From the NCBI GenBank assembly GCA_020747015.1, contig JAGTJM010000078.1:1-64000 (forward strand): 64,000 nt of DNA, given 5' to 3'. Shown here in pieces: positions 10,895 to 21,713 of this stretch. Numbering within the stretch: position 1 is the stretch's first letter; the number at the start of each line of letters is the position of its first letter. Origin of the DNA: Pyrenochaeta sp. MPI-SDFR-AT-0127 (lineage: Eukaryota; Ascomycota; Dothideomycetes; Pleosporales; Cucurbitariaceae). Both the position numbers and the translations under genes were made by a program. The notes under the pieces are model-generated. The model was not told where the DNA came from. It was given only the letters and a program-made list of their open reading frames with translations, and did not search any database.

Positions 10895-12296
10895 ATGGCC
10901 CGAGGAAGCAGCCAGAGGAAGAAGCAGTCGCTGACGGACAAGCAGCTGGCCAAGAAGCCGCAGGATGGCCGGCCCAAGAGCATGGTGATCCGCATCGGCG
11001 CGCAAGAGGTCGGCAGCAGCGTCAGCCAACTGGTGCAGGATGTGCGCCACGTGATGGAGCCAGATACTGCGGTGAGGCTCAAGGTACTTGTTACTCGTTC
11101 TGTTCTCTGTACACAGTCGCTGACAACACTGCCAGGAACGAAGAGCCAACAAGCTCAAGGACTACACCACCATGTGTGGGCCGCTCGGCGTCTCCCACCT
11201 GCTCCTCTTCTCCCGCTCAGAGTCTGGAAACACAAACATGCGACTGGCCCGCACGCCGCGTGGCCCCACACTGCACTTCCGCGTCGAAAACTACTCCCTC
11301 TGCAAAGACATCCTCAAGTCGATGCGCCGCCCGAGAGCTGGCGCAAACGACTTCCAGGTCGCGCCGCTGCTGGTCATGAACAACTTCCTGACCAGCGAAG
11401 CCGAGAGGGAGAGGCTGGGCGACAAGGCCCCGCCAAAGCATCTGGAGAAGCTGGTTACGGACATGTTCCAGGGCCTGTTTCCGCCCATACAACCGCACAC
11501 CACTCCCTTGCACACGATCAAGCGTGTCCTCCTACTCAACAGAGATCCTCCCTCAGAAGAGAATGGCTCGTGCACAATCAGCCTGCGGCACTACGCCATC
11601 ACCACCAAAATCACAGGCGTTCCCAAGGCGATCAGGCGGCTGTATGCCGCGGAGAAGTTGATTGGCAGCCGGGACAAGAAGAAGCGTGCGCTGCCTGATC
11701 TGGGAAAGCTACAGGACGTGGCTGATTACATGCTCGACTCTTCTGCTGCCGGCTACACATCCGCCTCGGAAACAGAAGTCGACACCGATGCCGAGGTTGA
11801 AGTAGCCGCGACGGTACGGCAGAAGGTGCTCTCAAGACGCGAGAAGGAGCGTCTCAAGAACGGTGACGACCCAGCGACAGCCCATATGCGTGCTCGTGGT
11901 GACAAGCCCCGCGTGGAGAAGCGCGCCGTCAAGCTTGTCGAACTCGGGCCCAGGATGAAGCTCAGGCTCACAAAGGTCGAGGAGGATGTTTGTGGCGGCA
12001 AGGTCATGTGGCATGAGTACGTGACCAAGAGCAAGGCCGAGGTGGCCGAGATGGAGAAGAAATGGACACAGAGGAAGAAGGAAAAGGACGAGCGCAGGAG
12101 GATACAGAAGGAGAATATCGAGAAGAAGCGGAAGGAGAAGGCTGACAAGGGCGAGACGGCCGAGGGCGACGACGAGGGCATGGATGACGAGGAGATGGCC
12201 GACTTTGAGGAATATGACATGGACGATGATGTCTGGCAGGATGAGGCTGATGCTGGCGAAGGTGGGGACGACGAGGACGTGGAAGACGACGAGTAA
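10895..12296 (+). CDS. SSF1: Brix-domain ribosome biogenesis protein, SSF1/Peter Pan type
   Basis: Exons 10895-11083 and 11136-12296 (intron of 52 bases) encode 449 residues. The N-terminus MARGSSQRKKQSLTDKQLAK is basic. The Brix domain runs from about residue 25 to 300 with MVIRIGAQEVG, KDYTTMCGPLGVSHLLLFSR, GPTLHFRVENYSL, FQGLFPPI, LLLNRD and ISLRHYAI, and KRAVKLVELGPRMKLRL near its end. The tail is a charged coiled coil followed by an acidic Asp/Glu run. This order is that of Ssf1/Ssf2 and PPAN, which act in nucleolar 60S pre-ribosome assembly and 27S processing. Splicing in phase 0 joins AVRLK to ERRANKLKDY. Confidence 0.92.
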
Positions 12297-12323
12297 TCTT
12301 TGACTGTCATGAGGAGCCACGCA

Positions 12324-12640
12324 ATGATACCCGATTCAAGCTTCTATCTATGGTCCCTGATCACACGTCATCTCGCTGTGTCAGTTGAGACAAGTTACGA
12401 ACACCAGATTGGACAATCATCAGGTCCCCTCTGGCTTCTTGATCAACAACCTCTCCCCATCTGCACTCAACTCCCACCCCGTTATGATACCCGATTCAAG
12501 CTTCCATCTATGATCTCTGATCACACGTTATCTCGCTGTGTCAGTTGAGACAAGTTACGAACACCAGATTGGACAATCATCATGTCCCCTTTGGCTTCTT
12601 GATCAACACCCTCTCTCCATCTGCACTCAACTCCCACCCC
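12324..12640. repeat. Imperfect tandem duplication of a gene 3' end, 160-base period
   Basis: Two copies (about 12324-12480 and 12484-12640) are nearly identical, with about eight differences, mostly C/T and G/A transitions. The right copy contains the last codons, stop and 3' flank of the PCI-like gene on the minus strand. The left copy still reads in the same way (GWELSADGERLLIKKPEGT then TGA) although it lies beyond the functional stop. Confidence 0.9.
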
Positions 12641-13670
12641 ACCCCATCCTTCGCAAGCTCCTCCCACTTGCGATCCGTACACCGCTCAACAAACCGCCGA
12701 TCCGCACTCATATAACTCCGTCCCAGGCACTTGAGCGCATGCACCCTCACGCCGCCCTCTGCAAACTCCATGACGCTCCTCTGATACCCGTCGACGGCTC
12801 TCTTGCACCTCCAGAAGCCCACATAATCGTCCATGACCAGCGCCCTCAGCACGCCTTCCACGCGCCAATCTTTGTACCCGTACAGCACCTTTGTCGCCCG
12901 TGCGCCCGCCACGTCTGCCTGTCGACACGCCTGGTCGAGAATCAGCAGGCCGACGTATTCCTTGAGATCGTGTGGAGCAAGGGCGTTGCGAGGATGGATG
13001 TGCTGCAGCAGCGAGTGCAGCGACGGCAGGTACGAAGACCAGTCGCGGCACAGGATCGACACGTGGATAGCGAAGAAGTACGCCCGTTGCGCGAAATTGT
13101 CACTTCGGTTCGACGCTGTGATGGCTTCGCGCAGCTTCCTCAGCGCCGCGAGCACAGTCGCTAGCTCCTCGATCGAGGGCGTGAAAGCATTGCGTGGGAT
13201 TCCTGCGCCGGCAGAGGAAGAGCCTGTGCCTGTCGAGGCATGGGATGGCGGCGCGTGTTTGGACAGCAAGAGCGACGACAAGGACGAGTTGAGCGTATCG
13301 ACTGGACTGGCGCTTGCAGCCTTTGCACTGCTGACGGAAGCGAAGAGCCGATCGAGTTCCTCGCGGTTGAGTGCGCAGAGCTTCATGTACCGTTCGATGA
13401 TGCGGTTGAAGTATACTTCCTGCGTCTTGAAGTCGTTCAGCCTTGCAAGGTTGTCAGTCCAGCCCTTGAGACATATACATGCTAGAGGGTCTATATATAC
13501 CGTGTCTCCCCCTTACTAGGCAGCCCATAGCTCTCGAGAATGTCTTCGCGTACAGGCTTGAGCCGGCTCCAGGCACCTGATGCACCGCGACGGCTGCTGG
13601 GCCGCACTTGGTCTGAAGACTTCATGTCCAGCGGTGGTTGGGGGTTGCGTGGGCGACCCGATGGTGGCAT
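12580..13670 (-). CDS. PCI/CSN8-like helical protein, function unknown
   Basis: Exons 13670-13501 and 13441-12580 (intron of 59 bases with GTATAT donor) encode 343 residues. The start MPPSGRPRNPQPP follows an upstream out-of-frame ATG. Exon 2 is helical: FNRIIERYMKLCALNREELD, then FAIHVSILCRDWSSYLPSL, YVGLLILDQACRQADVAGA and ALKCLGRSYMS. The alternating helix pattern and the central ELATVLAALRKLREAI block resemble CSN8/PSMD8/eIF3k PCI-type proteins, but I cannot fix the subfamily. The last 19 codons, stop and 3' flank lie in the right copy of a tandem duplication. It is convergent with the SSF1-type gene. Confidence 0.65.
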
Positions 13671-14170
13671 GGCGGCTTGATATACGGGACGCTGTTGCGC
13701 TCCATGTTAGCAGTGGAAGCAGCGAGACATGGTGTTGCTCCGAGTGCAAGCAGTCACCCACCGCAGAGGTGTAGTGGGAGAGTGTGAGAGTGTGGGGAGG
13801 GAGATTGTTCGGCGATGGAGGGGTAAAATGGCCGAGTTGACGCGCGAGGAATTACACGGCTGCAGACGCCAGTCACATGTCAATCTCTTTTCGGTATCAA
13901 TCTTGACTAGATTCCCCTATCTTTTGGTATACAAGTGTGTTGTTATACTATGGTCGTCTCGCAACTTACTCCAAACACGGTTTAGCTTACAACGACGCGT
14001 CTGAGCATCTCCCGATAATTTCAATCGTCTATGACATGTGAGCCTCAACCGTCCCAACATCAAAACACACTCTATATATTTCGTACGTCCTTCATTTGGG
14101 CCCCAGAATCCTCTGCTCTTGCCATATTCGTCATCGACTTCGTTTGCCCTTCGCGCCTTCATCTCCCACT
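13671..14170. promoter_or_regulatory. Divergent promoter region of the PCI-like and PAQR genes
   Basis: These 500 bases separate two divergent start codons. A TATATATT element at 14073-14080 lies about 90 bases before the PAQR start. An open frame at 13729-14004 has no support. Confidence 0.45.
14073..14080 (+). promoter_or_regulatory. TATA-like element of the PAQR gene
   Basis: TATATATT lies 91 bases upstream of the ATG at 14171, within the range expected for a fungal core promoter. Confidence 0.35.
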
Positions 14171-15168
14171 ATGGACTCGGCGAGGAAAGCCGCCTCAAAA
14201 GCAGCCGAGGCTGGAAAGGGTCTGGAAAAGCAGGTCGAGCAAAAATTGATATTGCTGTGGGATGAGCTCTCCCCATGGCAACAAGACAACCATTACATTC
14301 AATCCGGCTACCGAGCTCAATCAAACTCGTACGCCAAATCCTGGAAGAGCCTGGGCTATCTCCACAACGAGACTGTGAACATCTATTCACACCTCCTGGG
14401 CGCCCTTCTGGCCTTAATCTCCTCAGTCATCTTGTACCGAGTTCTCGCGCCGCGGTATGGAACGGCAACGAGAGAAGACGTCTTGGTTTTTGCCTGCTAT
14501 TTTGCCGGCGCCGTGGCGTGTCTAGGTATGAGCGCTACGTACCACACGATCCAAAATCACTCCCATGAGGTGGCTGTGTGGGGCAACAAGTTGGATTATC
14601 TAGGAATTGTATTCCTCATCTGGGGAAGTTTTATTCCAATCGTGTACTACGGGTTCGGCGACGAGCCGGAGTTGAGGAGGACGTATTGGGCCATGGTGAG
14701 TCGGATGCTCCTGTTGAATGGGTAGCATTTCCAAGCTAACCTGGGTAGATTACAACACTGGCTGCTGGTACCTCAATTGTGTCCACTCACCCCAAGTTCC
14801 GTACGCCAGCGCTCCGCCCGTTCAGGGCGCTCATGTTCGTGCTCATGGGCCTTTCTGCCGTGGTCCCAGTATTGCACGGTGTGAGGCTCTGGGGTGTGCA
14901 GCAGCTGCGGAAGAGCATCGGGCTGGACTGGGTCGTGCTGCAAGGGGTGCTGTATATCACGGGTGCAGCCATCTACGCAGCCAGGGTGCCGGAGAAGTGG
15001 AGCCCAGGAAGGTTCGATATCTGGGGCTCGAGCCATCAGATCTTCCATGTTTTGGTTGTTCTAGCAGCTGCCAGCCATCTTGTAGGCCTAGTGAAGGCGT
15101 TTGACTACGAGCATAGCCAAAGAGGCGGCTTTGTGGGTGCGTCGGTTCTCGGAAAAGTGTGGTCTTGA
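14171..15168 (+). CDS. PAQR / hemolysin III family membrane protein, Izh type
   Basis: Exons 14171-14695 and 14749-15168 (intron of 53 bases, phase 0) encode 314 residues. Family hallmarks are NHYIQSGYR, SLGYLHNETVNIYSHLLGAL, SATYHTIQNHS, KLDYLGIVFLIWGSFIP and the C-terminal SHQIFHVLVVLAA. The conserved Ser/His/Asp of the first helices and the two C-terminal His are all present; in this family they bind zinc and are tied to ceramidase-like activity. About seven hydrophobic segments are seen. Yeast Izh proteins affect zinc and sterol homeostasis; human homologues are adiponectin receptors. The start MDSARKAASK is the first ATG in frame with an amphipathic N-terminus. Confidence 0.92.
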
Positions 15169-15219
15169 TCCATACGTGGACTTCGATAGCTTGAATCGCT
15201 AATATCTGGCTCCCAAATC

Positions 15220-16632
15220 CTAAATCGCATTGATGACTTGCAGTTGCACGATAGCTTGTGCAAGTACACCAGCAAACGATATAATAAAACTCCACGTGCT
15301 TGACACAGCTAAGTAGAGTATAACACTTAGAACTGCACAGACGGCACTGAAGCCAGCAAGCACCCATATCCAGAACCAGCCTAGTCGAAACAGTCGAGGA
15401 TGGCTTAGCGTAGGCCATACGAATGTAATGAGGCCAAGGAGCTGCATCATACTTGCAGCGATGGCTTGGTAGAACTGTGCATCCTTCACACTGCCCCGTT
15501 GATTCGAGTCGTACTTCCACGCCAAAGCTGCCGGTACAACGGCAAGCAGGGACACAGTGGGTACCATGAAGTTCAAACTAGCACGCATGGTTATTGACAT
15601 CGGATAGGCGTCGACAATAGAACTAGGAGCAGACTTGAGTTCAGATCCCGTAATCCTGACAAGTTTAGCAGCGTACCCGTCATCGAGACACCCATTCAGC
15701 TTACCACCACTGCTCGGACTTTGAATCAATCAACTTGGTTTCACCAACAAAGGCGCTTTCATTTCGGTCGCATACATCCAAAAAGGTCTTCCCAAAGGGC
15801 TCCAGTTTAGCCTTGAGTGCCTCTAAGACGTCGCTTGTCAGACATGCCGAATTTGCGGCTTGATGGATTGCGCTTCGTAGACCTATGACAATCTTCAATA
15901 TCGCGATCAGACGGTGCCAGCTCTCGTCATGCTCAAACGCAACCCTGCTCAGAAAATCCGGCTTCGAGGAACACTTGAAGTCTGCCGATACGTGGTACCA
16001 TTCGGGAATTTCCAGATGCTCGAGGTCAGCCCCTGTAGCCTGCGATACTGCTTTGCTCAGCAGGTTGAAAAATGCCACCTGGCGGCGGATGATGTCGCCG
16101 TAAAATTGACACGGCCCGTCGTCCTTGATGTACTCGAGATAGTCTTCGAGGCTCCACGTCGCAGCATGGGTCAAGATTTTTTTGCGTATACGCGGCTCGT
16201 ATATGGCGACGTATCTGTCGTTGGAATACAGGATCTCGTCGGTGCCCAAGTACTTCTCATACTCTACGTGGATGTTGGTGAAGAACATGGGAAACCTCTC
16301 GTGTGTCGAGCGTAGAACATGCAGCCCGACAATGTTGATCCACATGATGTAGGACACAATGTCGCGAAGTGCCTGCTCCTTTTGCACGACCCTCTCTTCC
16401 TTCTCCGTCGCTACCAAGTCTCGGTCAGCTGATGGGACACGGGACAACTTGCTCAATGATCAGAGTCAGCGTGACAAAACTAACCTAGATGACCCAAGCC
16501 ATCCACTCGTCCTATGCGCCGCCTACGCATGTAATCTCTATCAGTGGGTGGAGTACTACTGATATGGGTTTCTGAGACGCCATGATCACTCATGGCTGTG
16601 GGGTTGCTTGTTCCGTGCTCGTGCCGTGTCAT
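15220..16632 (-). CDS. Membrane-anchored hypothetical protein
   Basis: Exons 16632-16485, 16428-15705 and 15655-15220 (introns of 56 and 49 bases, phases 1 and 2) give 435 residues. The first ATG at 16632 gives MTRHEHGTSNPTAM; a second ATG 13 codons later is also possible. The middle exon is soluble and alpha-helical (RFPMFFTNIHVEYEKYLG, YGDIIRRQVAFFNLLSKAV). The C-terminus has three or four hydrophobic helices, including NFMVPTVSLLAVVPAALAW, MMQLLGLITFVW and LAGFSAVCAVLSVILYLAV, so it is anchored by its tail. I recognise no family. It is convergent with the PAQR gene, only about 50 bases apart. Confidence 0.7.
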
Positions 16633-17656
16633 TCTGCTACTCGCTCTTGCCGACAAGTCCTTCAAGAATGTCTACTGTAACTCGTTGCAGTCCTTGGTAC
16701 AATGGAAATGCTCTGAAATGAGGAGAGTTGTAGTTGGGTTGTGGATGTCAGGTAAGGTTGCTGGGGCTGAGGCTGAGGTTTTAACGCGCTGAGGCGCATG
16801 GTCTCACCCAACACTGCCACACTAGCTCGGCGGAGCGAGCCTGACGCTGCGCTCTTTCATGCAGGAAATTAGGCAGATGTCATCATGTATATTTGAAAAT
16901 AGTGATGGTGTATCTGCCCTTTGAAAGTCGAGCTGAAAAGATACGTAGTTGCGTGTGCAAAGTGTTTGGCTTCAACCAGTGGGGGCAGTCCCTTCAGGCC
17001 CCCCGTGCACCGCGTATCGAAACAAAGTCTGATAGCCATGCATCAACATATACTACTGTACTGTGAGAAAAATATTCTACGCATCCTTCTTCCTGTATCA
17101 CTTTTGCTCGTTATGGGTGGATTGGGGAGGCATTTCTGCATATAAAACAATTGCCAGATCGCCACATGTCGGGCGCTCCTCAGTCTACAAACATTGTCTC
17201 TACGGTTTACACGAAAGGCTCTCCCAATTGAGAAATTCCAAGACCGGTCCATTGGGTCATTACTCAGAAGATTATCTCTTACCTTGCGTGTAGAATGAAA
17301 GGCTTGGACAATTTGAACCACCGTCACGGAAACTCAACCATACATTAGTTGAAAATTTCAAGCCGGAATAAATGTCCGCATCACCTCTATCATATAGTCG
17401 TAGCCAAACTTTTGGTCTGCAACGTTCATGTTGTTTCCTTCCTTTTGCCCATACTGCTCATTTCGCACGATTTATAGCGGACGAAACACAAATAGAACGG
17501 ATCGGACTGTCACTCCGCAACTCCGCAGAGACTACAAATGTCTGCAAAACTACGCTAATCTGAATAGCGAACGTTACCTAGCTGTTCTTTATTTCTCCGA
17601 AAATTTCTCGATAGCAATATCTGACCACTAAGCTTCAACAAGATAACTCATTGGCC
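16633..17656. other. Intergenic, divergent promoters
   Basis: About 1 kb lies between divergent starts. No gene, RNA or repeat is recognised; short open frames have no family features. Confidence 0.45.
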
Positions 17657-18998
17657 ATGGTTTTCCTCAAGACTCCTGCTATTCCACTTGGCTCTACAAT
17701 CCTTGTTACAGGAGCCAATGGACTCGTCGGATCCCACGTTGTAGATCAGAGTCTCAGCCATGGCTACAAGGTCAGAGGCGCGGTTAGAGATTTAGCTAAG
17801 AGCAAATGGCTCCAAGAACACTTTGATGCGAAGTACGGACCTGGGCTTTTCGAGCTCATCAAAGTCGACACATTCGCCGGACCCTACGATGATGCTGTTA
17901 AAGGTATACGGTTGCAAACACTTCAGTGCTAGTGATATGCTAATGAAGGACGACCTGGCAGGGGTCTCTGGAGTGGCCCATGTGGCGATGATCAACCCAA
18001 CTAGCCCAGGTAGGTGAACTTCAACTCCATCCAAGTAAAATTAGGGCAACGTTGTTGACGTTGAATACTCAAGATCCTAACGACATCATAACGCCCACTG
18101 TCAATGGCAACCTCAGCATTCTCAAGGCCGCTGCCAAAGAGAAGAGCGTGAAGCGCTTCGTGCTCTGTTCCACAGCTGCGACGTTGCCTAATATTCCTCC
18201 CAATGAAGAAGGCACTTTCACTGCGGACATGTGGAATGAAGACGTTGTCAAGAAAGCTTGGACGCCACCTCACGCGCCTGGGAAGCAACTTGACGTGTAT
18301 GCCGCCAGCAAAGTCGAGGGTGAGCAGGCGTTGTGGAGATTCATCAAAGAAGAAAAGCCAGGCTTTGTGGCAAACTCTAGTAAGCCGGGGACATCAGGTT
18401 GACTGCGCAGCTAACAGAAATACCTTTGCGAACGGTAGTCATCACTCCGTTCGTCCTAGGCCAGAGAATTAGTCATGAGCATCAGGGCCATCCATCTTCG
18501 ACAGGCCTTCTTCTCGGTTTCTTCCATAATCGTCAACTGGAAATGGATACGATCAATAATTTGTCCCGTAAGTTTCCCTCAAGAGACAGATTCTTTGCGT
18601 ATTTATCTTCCTTTTCATTCATCTCACTGATGCTGCACGACACTGTGTTTATGCTTGTTGTGATGCGGTGCTAATTAAAGGCCGTTTGGGTAGCCCTGTA
18701 CTATGTGAACACGGCAGACATTGCCCGCTTCCACCTTCTTGGACTTATCCACCCAGATATTGCGAATGAACGTGTTTTCGCATGGGCAGGGGGGTTTCAT
18801 GGTAACGATGTCCTAGCCCTCCTCCGGAAGGAGTACCCAAACAAAGAGTTTGCAGAGGACGTGCCGAGGCTAAGCCGAGAGGAATGGATTGTACCAGGCA
18901 GAAAGAAGGCCGAAGAGTACTTGAAGGACTTGGGAAGGCCAGGATTTGTGCCATTTGACGAGTGCGTGAGAGGGGTCGCTGAGGGTGTCGAGCTGTAG
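17657..18998 (+). CDS. NAD(P)-dependent extended SDR, aldehyde/ketone reductase type
   Basis: Five exons (17657-17903, 17962-18009, 18074-18379, 18439-18567, 18694-18998) encode 344 residues. The Rossmann motif TGANGLVGSHVV lies near residue 20, and the active site YAASK, a YxxxK pair, is about 60 residues before VITPFVLG-type core sequence. Splicing gives AVKG joined to VSGVAHVAMINP, then DPNDIITPTVNGNLSILKAA, all in phase 1, as in Gre2-like and Sporobolomyces aldehyde-reductase-like enzymes. Introns 1, 3 and 4 contain CTAAT or CTAAC branch sites; intron 4 is 126 bases. The family reduces aldehydes, diketones or flavonoid-like ketones; the substrate here is unknown. All four introns fall in phase 1, so skipping one would break the frame. 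Confidence 0.85.
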
Positions 18999-19590
18999 TA
19001 ATGCATGCATATGCAGGCTAAGCAAGACTTATGAAGGCCCTCGGCCGTAGCGGTGACATAAAGCGGAGTTTAAATAATTAGATAGCCCAAAAGTGAATCT
19101 GTAGATGCAGAAGAGAGTTATTGTTTGTGAGACCGTCCTCCTACAATCGAGAGAATAGCCACGGCGACAGGGTAGAAATGCGAGGCCAAGAGAGGTCAGA
19201 CATGAACTGTTCGGTAGATCGCCACGCGTTCCCGATTTAGCCATGCAGGCGAACGGCCGATGACGCCGTGGCCCGATCGCTGCCAGCCACTTTGTATGGG
19301 GAAGCTTGTCTCTGGGCCAATCAGCCGCCAGGATCGTCATGTTTCGCAGCTCCCGCCCTGGAGCTCACCTCCAGCATTCGGGTTCCTGATTCCGCAACCA
19401 CCACTCTTCTTCCTCTTCACCGTCGCGCATCTCGACCTTGCCCGCGCATCATCCTCAAGCTTGTCCCCGTCATCTCCATCTTTACCCACACCAATTGCCC
19501 ATCCTCCCGGCCCTTGCGACACGGAATTCTGCTTTTTGTGGCATCACGTCATCGCATTCCAGCTGCGATTGCAGAGCGCAAGCACACATC
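18999..19590. other. Intergenic, promoter of the Tudor-domain gene
   Basis: The right half is pyrimidine-rich (repeated CTCTTC/CCCGTC-like tracts), typical of leaders and promoters of highly expressed fungal genes. Overlapping open frames here on both strands lack support. Confidence 0.4.
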
Positions 19591-20563
19591 ATGACCGATA
19601 CTGAGATCCAGAAAGGAGACCAAGGTATGCGCCGACGATTTTGTAGTGTTTAGTGCCTGTCTCTGTGCCTGGTTGCTGCTCGACGGAAGCGCGGAGTTTG
19701 GCGCAACGCGATCCTGGCGCACAACGAGGTCCCATTTGCGGCGCAACCGCGCTGCAAAGACACCACCAAGCGCGCCTTCATCTGAACACGGAATGTATGC
19801 TGACGTGCTTCCAGTGTCATGGAGCTGGGGCTCTGGACAACCAGGGGGCAAGGTTGCCGAGGTCAAGGAGCATGGCGAAATCGCCATTGAGTCTCATCGC
19901 GGCAACACCATCAAGAAGAACGCCGATCCCGAGAACCCTGCTGTCCACATCGAGAGGTCTGGAAACGACGTTGTGAAGCGCGCATCTGAGCTCCAAGTTG
20001 ACAAGAAGGCCGAAGGTGCTTCTGGCCAGCAATCCAACGGCGAGTCACACAAGGACGAAGAGAAGCAGGCTGAGTCCGAGACAAAGGAAGAGAAAGCAGA
20101 GCCAGAGAAGAAGGAAGATGAGAAGCCGGCTGAAGCCGAGAAGAAGGATGAGGAGATGAAGGACGCTCCATCTGAGAAGCAGGACGATGCCCAAACGAAC
20201 GGCGAGTCTAAGGCTGAGACTGCTAAGGAAGACGAAGCTGAGGACGCCACAAAGCCAGATGAGAAGTCTGGCGACGAGCAAGCTGACGAGCCAAAGACAG
20301 GCGAAAAGCGCAAGGCTGAAGACGCATCGGCCGAGGCGACCAATGGTGCTGATGCCGATGCCGACGCCGAAAAAGATGAGCCTGCCTCGAAGAAGACAAA
20401 GACAGATGAAGCTAAAGGCGAAGATGAAGCTGAACCCAAGCCCAAAGCTAAGAAGGCTGGCCGTCCTAAGAAGGAGAAGAAGGACTCAGCTCCCAAGAAG
20501 CAACCAAAGAAGGCCGCTACCGCTGATGGTCAACCAAGGCGCAGTGGCAGGAACAGGTCGTAA
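19591..20563 (+). CDS. Hypervirulence-associated TUDOR-domain protein with acidic Lys/Glu tail
   Basis: A short first exon 19591-19624 (MTDTEIQKGDQ) joins 19815-20563 across a 190-base intron, giving 260 residues. The joined N-terminus GDQVSWSWGSGQPGGKVAEV plus GEIAIESHRGNTIKKNADP and HIERSGNDVVKRASEL is the HVA1 TUDOR domain (formerly DUF2945), about residues 8-72. The rest is a Lys/Glu/Ala-rich disordered tail ending in an AT-hook-like GRPKKEK and PRRSGRNRS, which suggests a nuclear or nucleic-acid-associated protein. The name comes from Cryptococcus; it does not show that this protein has a virulence role. An intron close behind the start is easy to miss; without it the conserved domain lacks its first strand. 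Confidence 0.88.
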
Positions 20564-21713
20564 GCGTAGCGGGTACTGCAAGTGCCGCTGGCAGCCCTTT
20601 GGCTGTTACGTTTAAATTTCGTCGATGCGCTTACCAGAGAGGATTTGAATTGCTGATGTCTGGCGTTCTGGCAAAGGTGGATTCTAGGATGGTACACATG
20701 GGTCTTGTTTGAAGGGAGGGGATATTCTTTACTTGACGGCGCTCATGGAAACGGTACACCATGGTCTGCAACCACGATGGAGCTGCGTATGATGACCCGT
20801 TCGCAACTCCCATTTGCTGTACAGCACCGCCATTTCCTATGCGCATTGTTTAAGGGGTTGGAAAAGCGCGCGTCTGTACGGTAACATCGTAACCTGATTG
20901 CTTATTTGACGCGTTGCTGTGGTGTGATGCCTGTGATGTGGTACCTGTGATGCCGTGCCTGTGATGTTGGTTAGCCCAAGATTTCATTGACAGACCTAAT
21001 ATGATAAGTATAACTCAAGGAAAGGCACAGATCCCGAAACCGAAGTGAGATGTGCGCGAGTGATGGGCATCTCAGTTCAATGGAAAAGTGTGCATCGCTG
21101 CTAGCCCTCCAGAGTGTAGCCCACGATTTGACTATGTCGTTTTGTATCACAAAAATCATTCATTGGATTCATGTCCCAACGAAAGGTATCTAGAGGGCAA
21201 TGACTCTTGGTTGATGGTTATCTGTGGAACGTCAAGGAGAAGGTGATCAACGGTTCCTTGACGAGTGGGCTTGGCGGGGCATGGACCACTCCAGCTGATC
21301 CCACCATCGCTGCCACTGTCTTTCTATTCTCTCCCAGGAGAATTATCTTGATTTGCTATGGCAGGTGTCTATGTTGAGGACATTCCGTTAAATCATTGCT
21401 AAATGCGCACGCTAGAACCCCAGCACTACGTGCTCATCGTCTTGCTGAACGCGTTTCTTATAGAAAGAGCAGGAAGTTGCATGCGATCTCTTCTATACTA
21501 AAGAAGAGGGATGAAAGAGATTAAAGACGTTAAGAAGGCCAATCGAAAAGTCCCTGAATATGAAGTGTATAGTGAGTTGATCAATACACATCAAGTGGTC
21601 TATCTTGGCAGCCTAAGACCAATCATTAACACGCCGTGGAGAACTCTTAGCTCTAAGTCACCAGCAAGTCATATGTTTGATAGTATAAAATCGAATCTAC
21701 TTAAACTTACGCA
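20564..21713. other. Intergenic, no supported gene
   Basis: GC content drops after 21 kb, marking the start of the accessory interval. A 68-codon frame at 21511-21717 has no recognisable similarity. A short imperfect GTGATG-rich repeat lies at 20922-20970. Confidence 0.45.
20922..20970. repeat. Short imperfect tandem repeat
   Basis: CCTGTGATG recurs three times within about 45 bases with small changes between copies. It is a minor low-complexity tract. Confidence 0.5.

Noticed and set aside
10636..11379. Plus-strand frame of 247 codons across the RRP3/SSF1 promoter
   Set aside because: It crosses two real genes in other frames and lacks any domain.
11753..12320. Long minus-strand open frames rich in Ser and Leu
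   Set aside because: They are antisense shadows of the acidic, GA-rich tail of the SSF1-type gene.
19894..20496. 200-codon minus-strand frame rich in Ser/Ala
   Set aside because: Antisense of the Lys/Glu-rich Tudor-protein tail; no family features.
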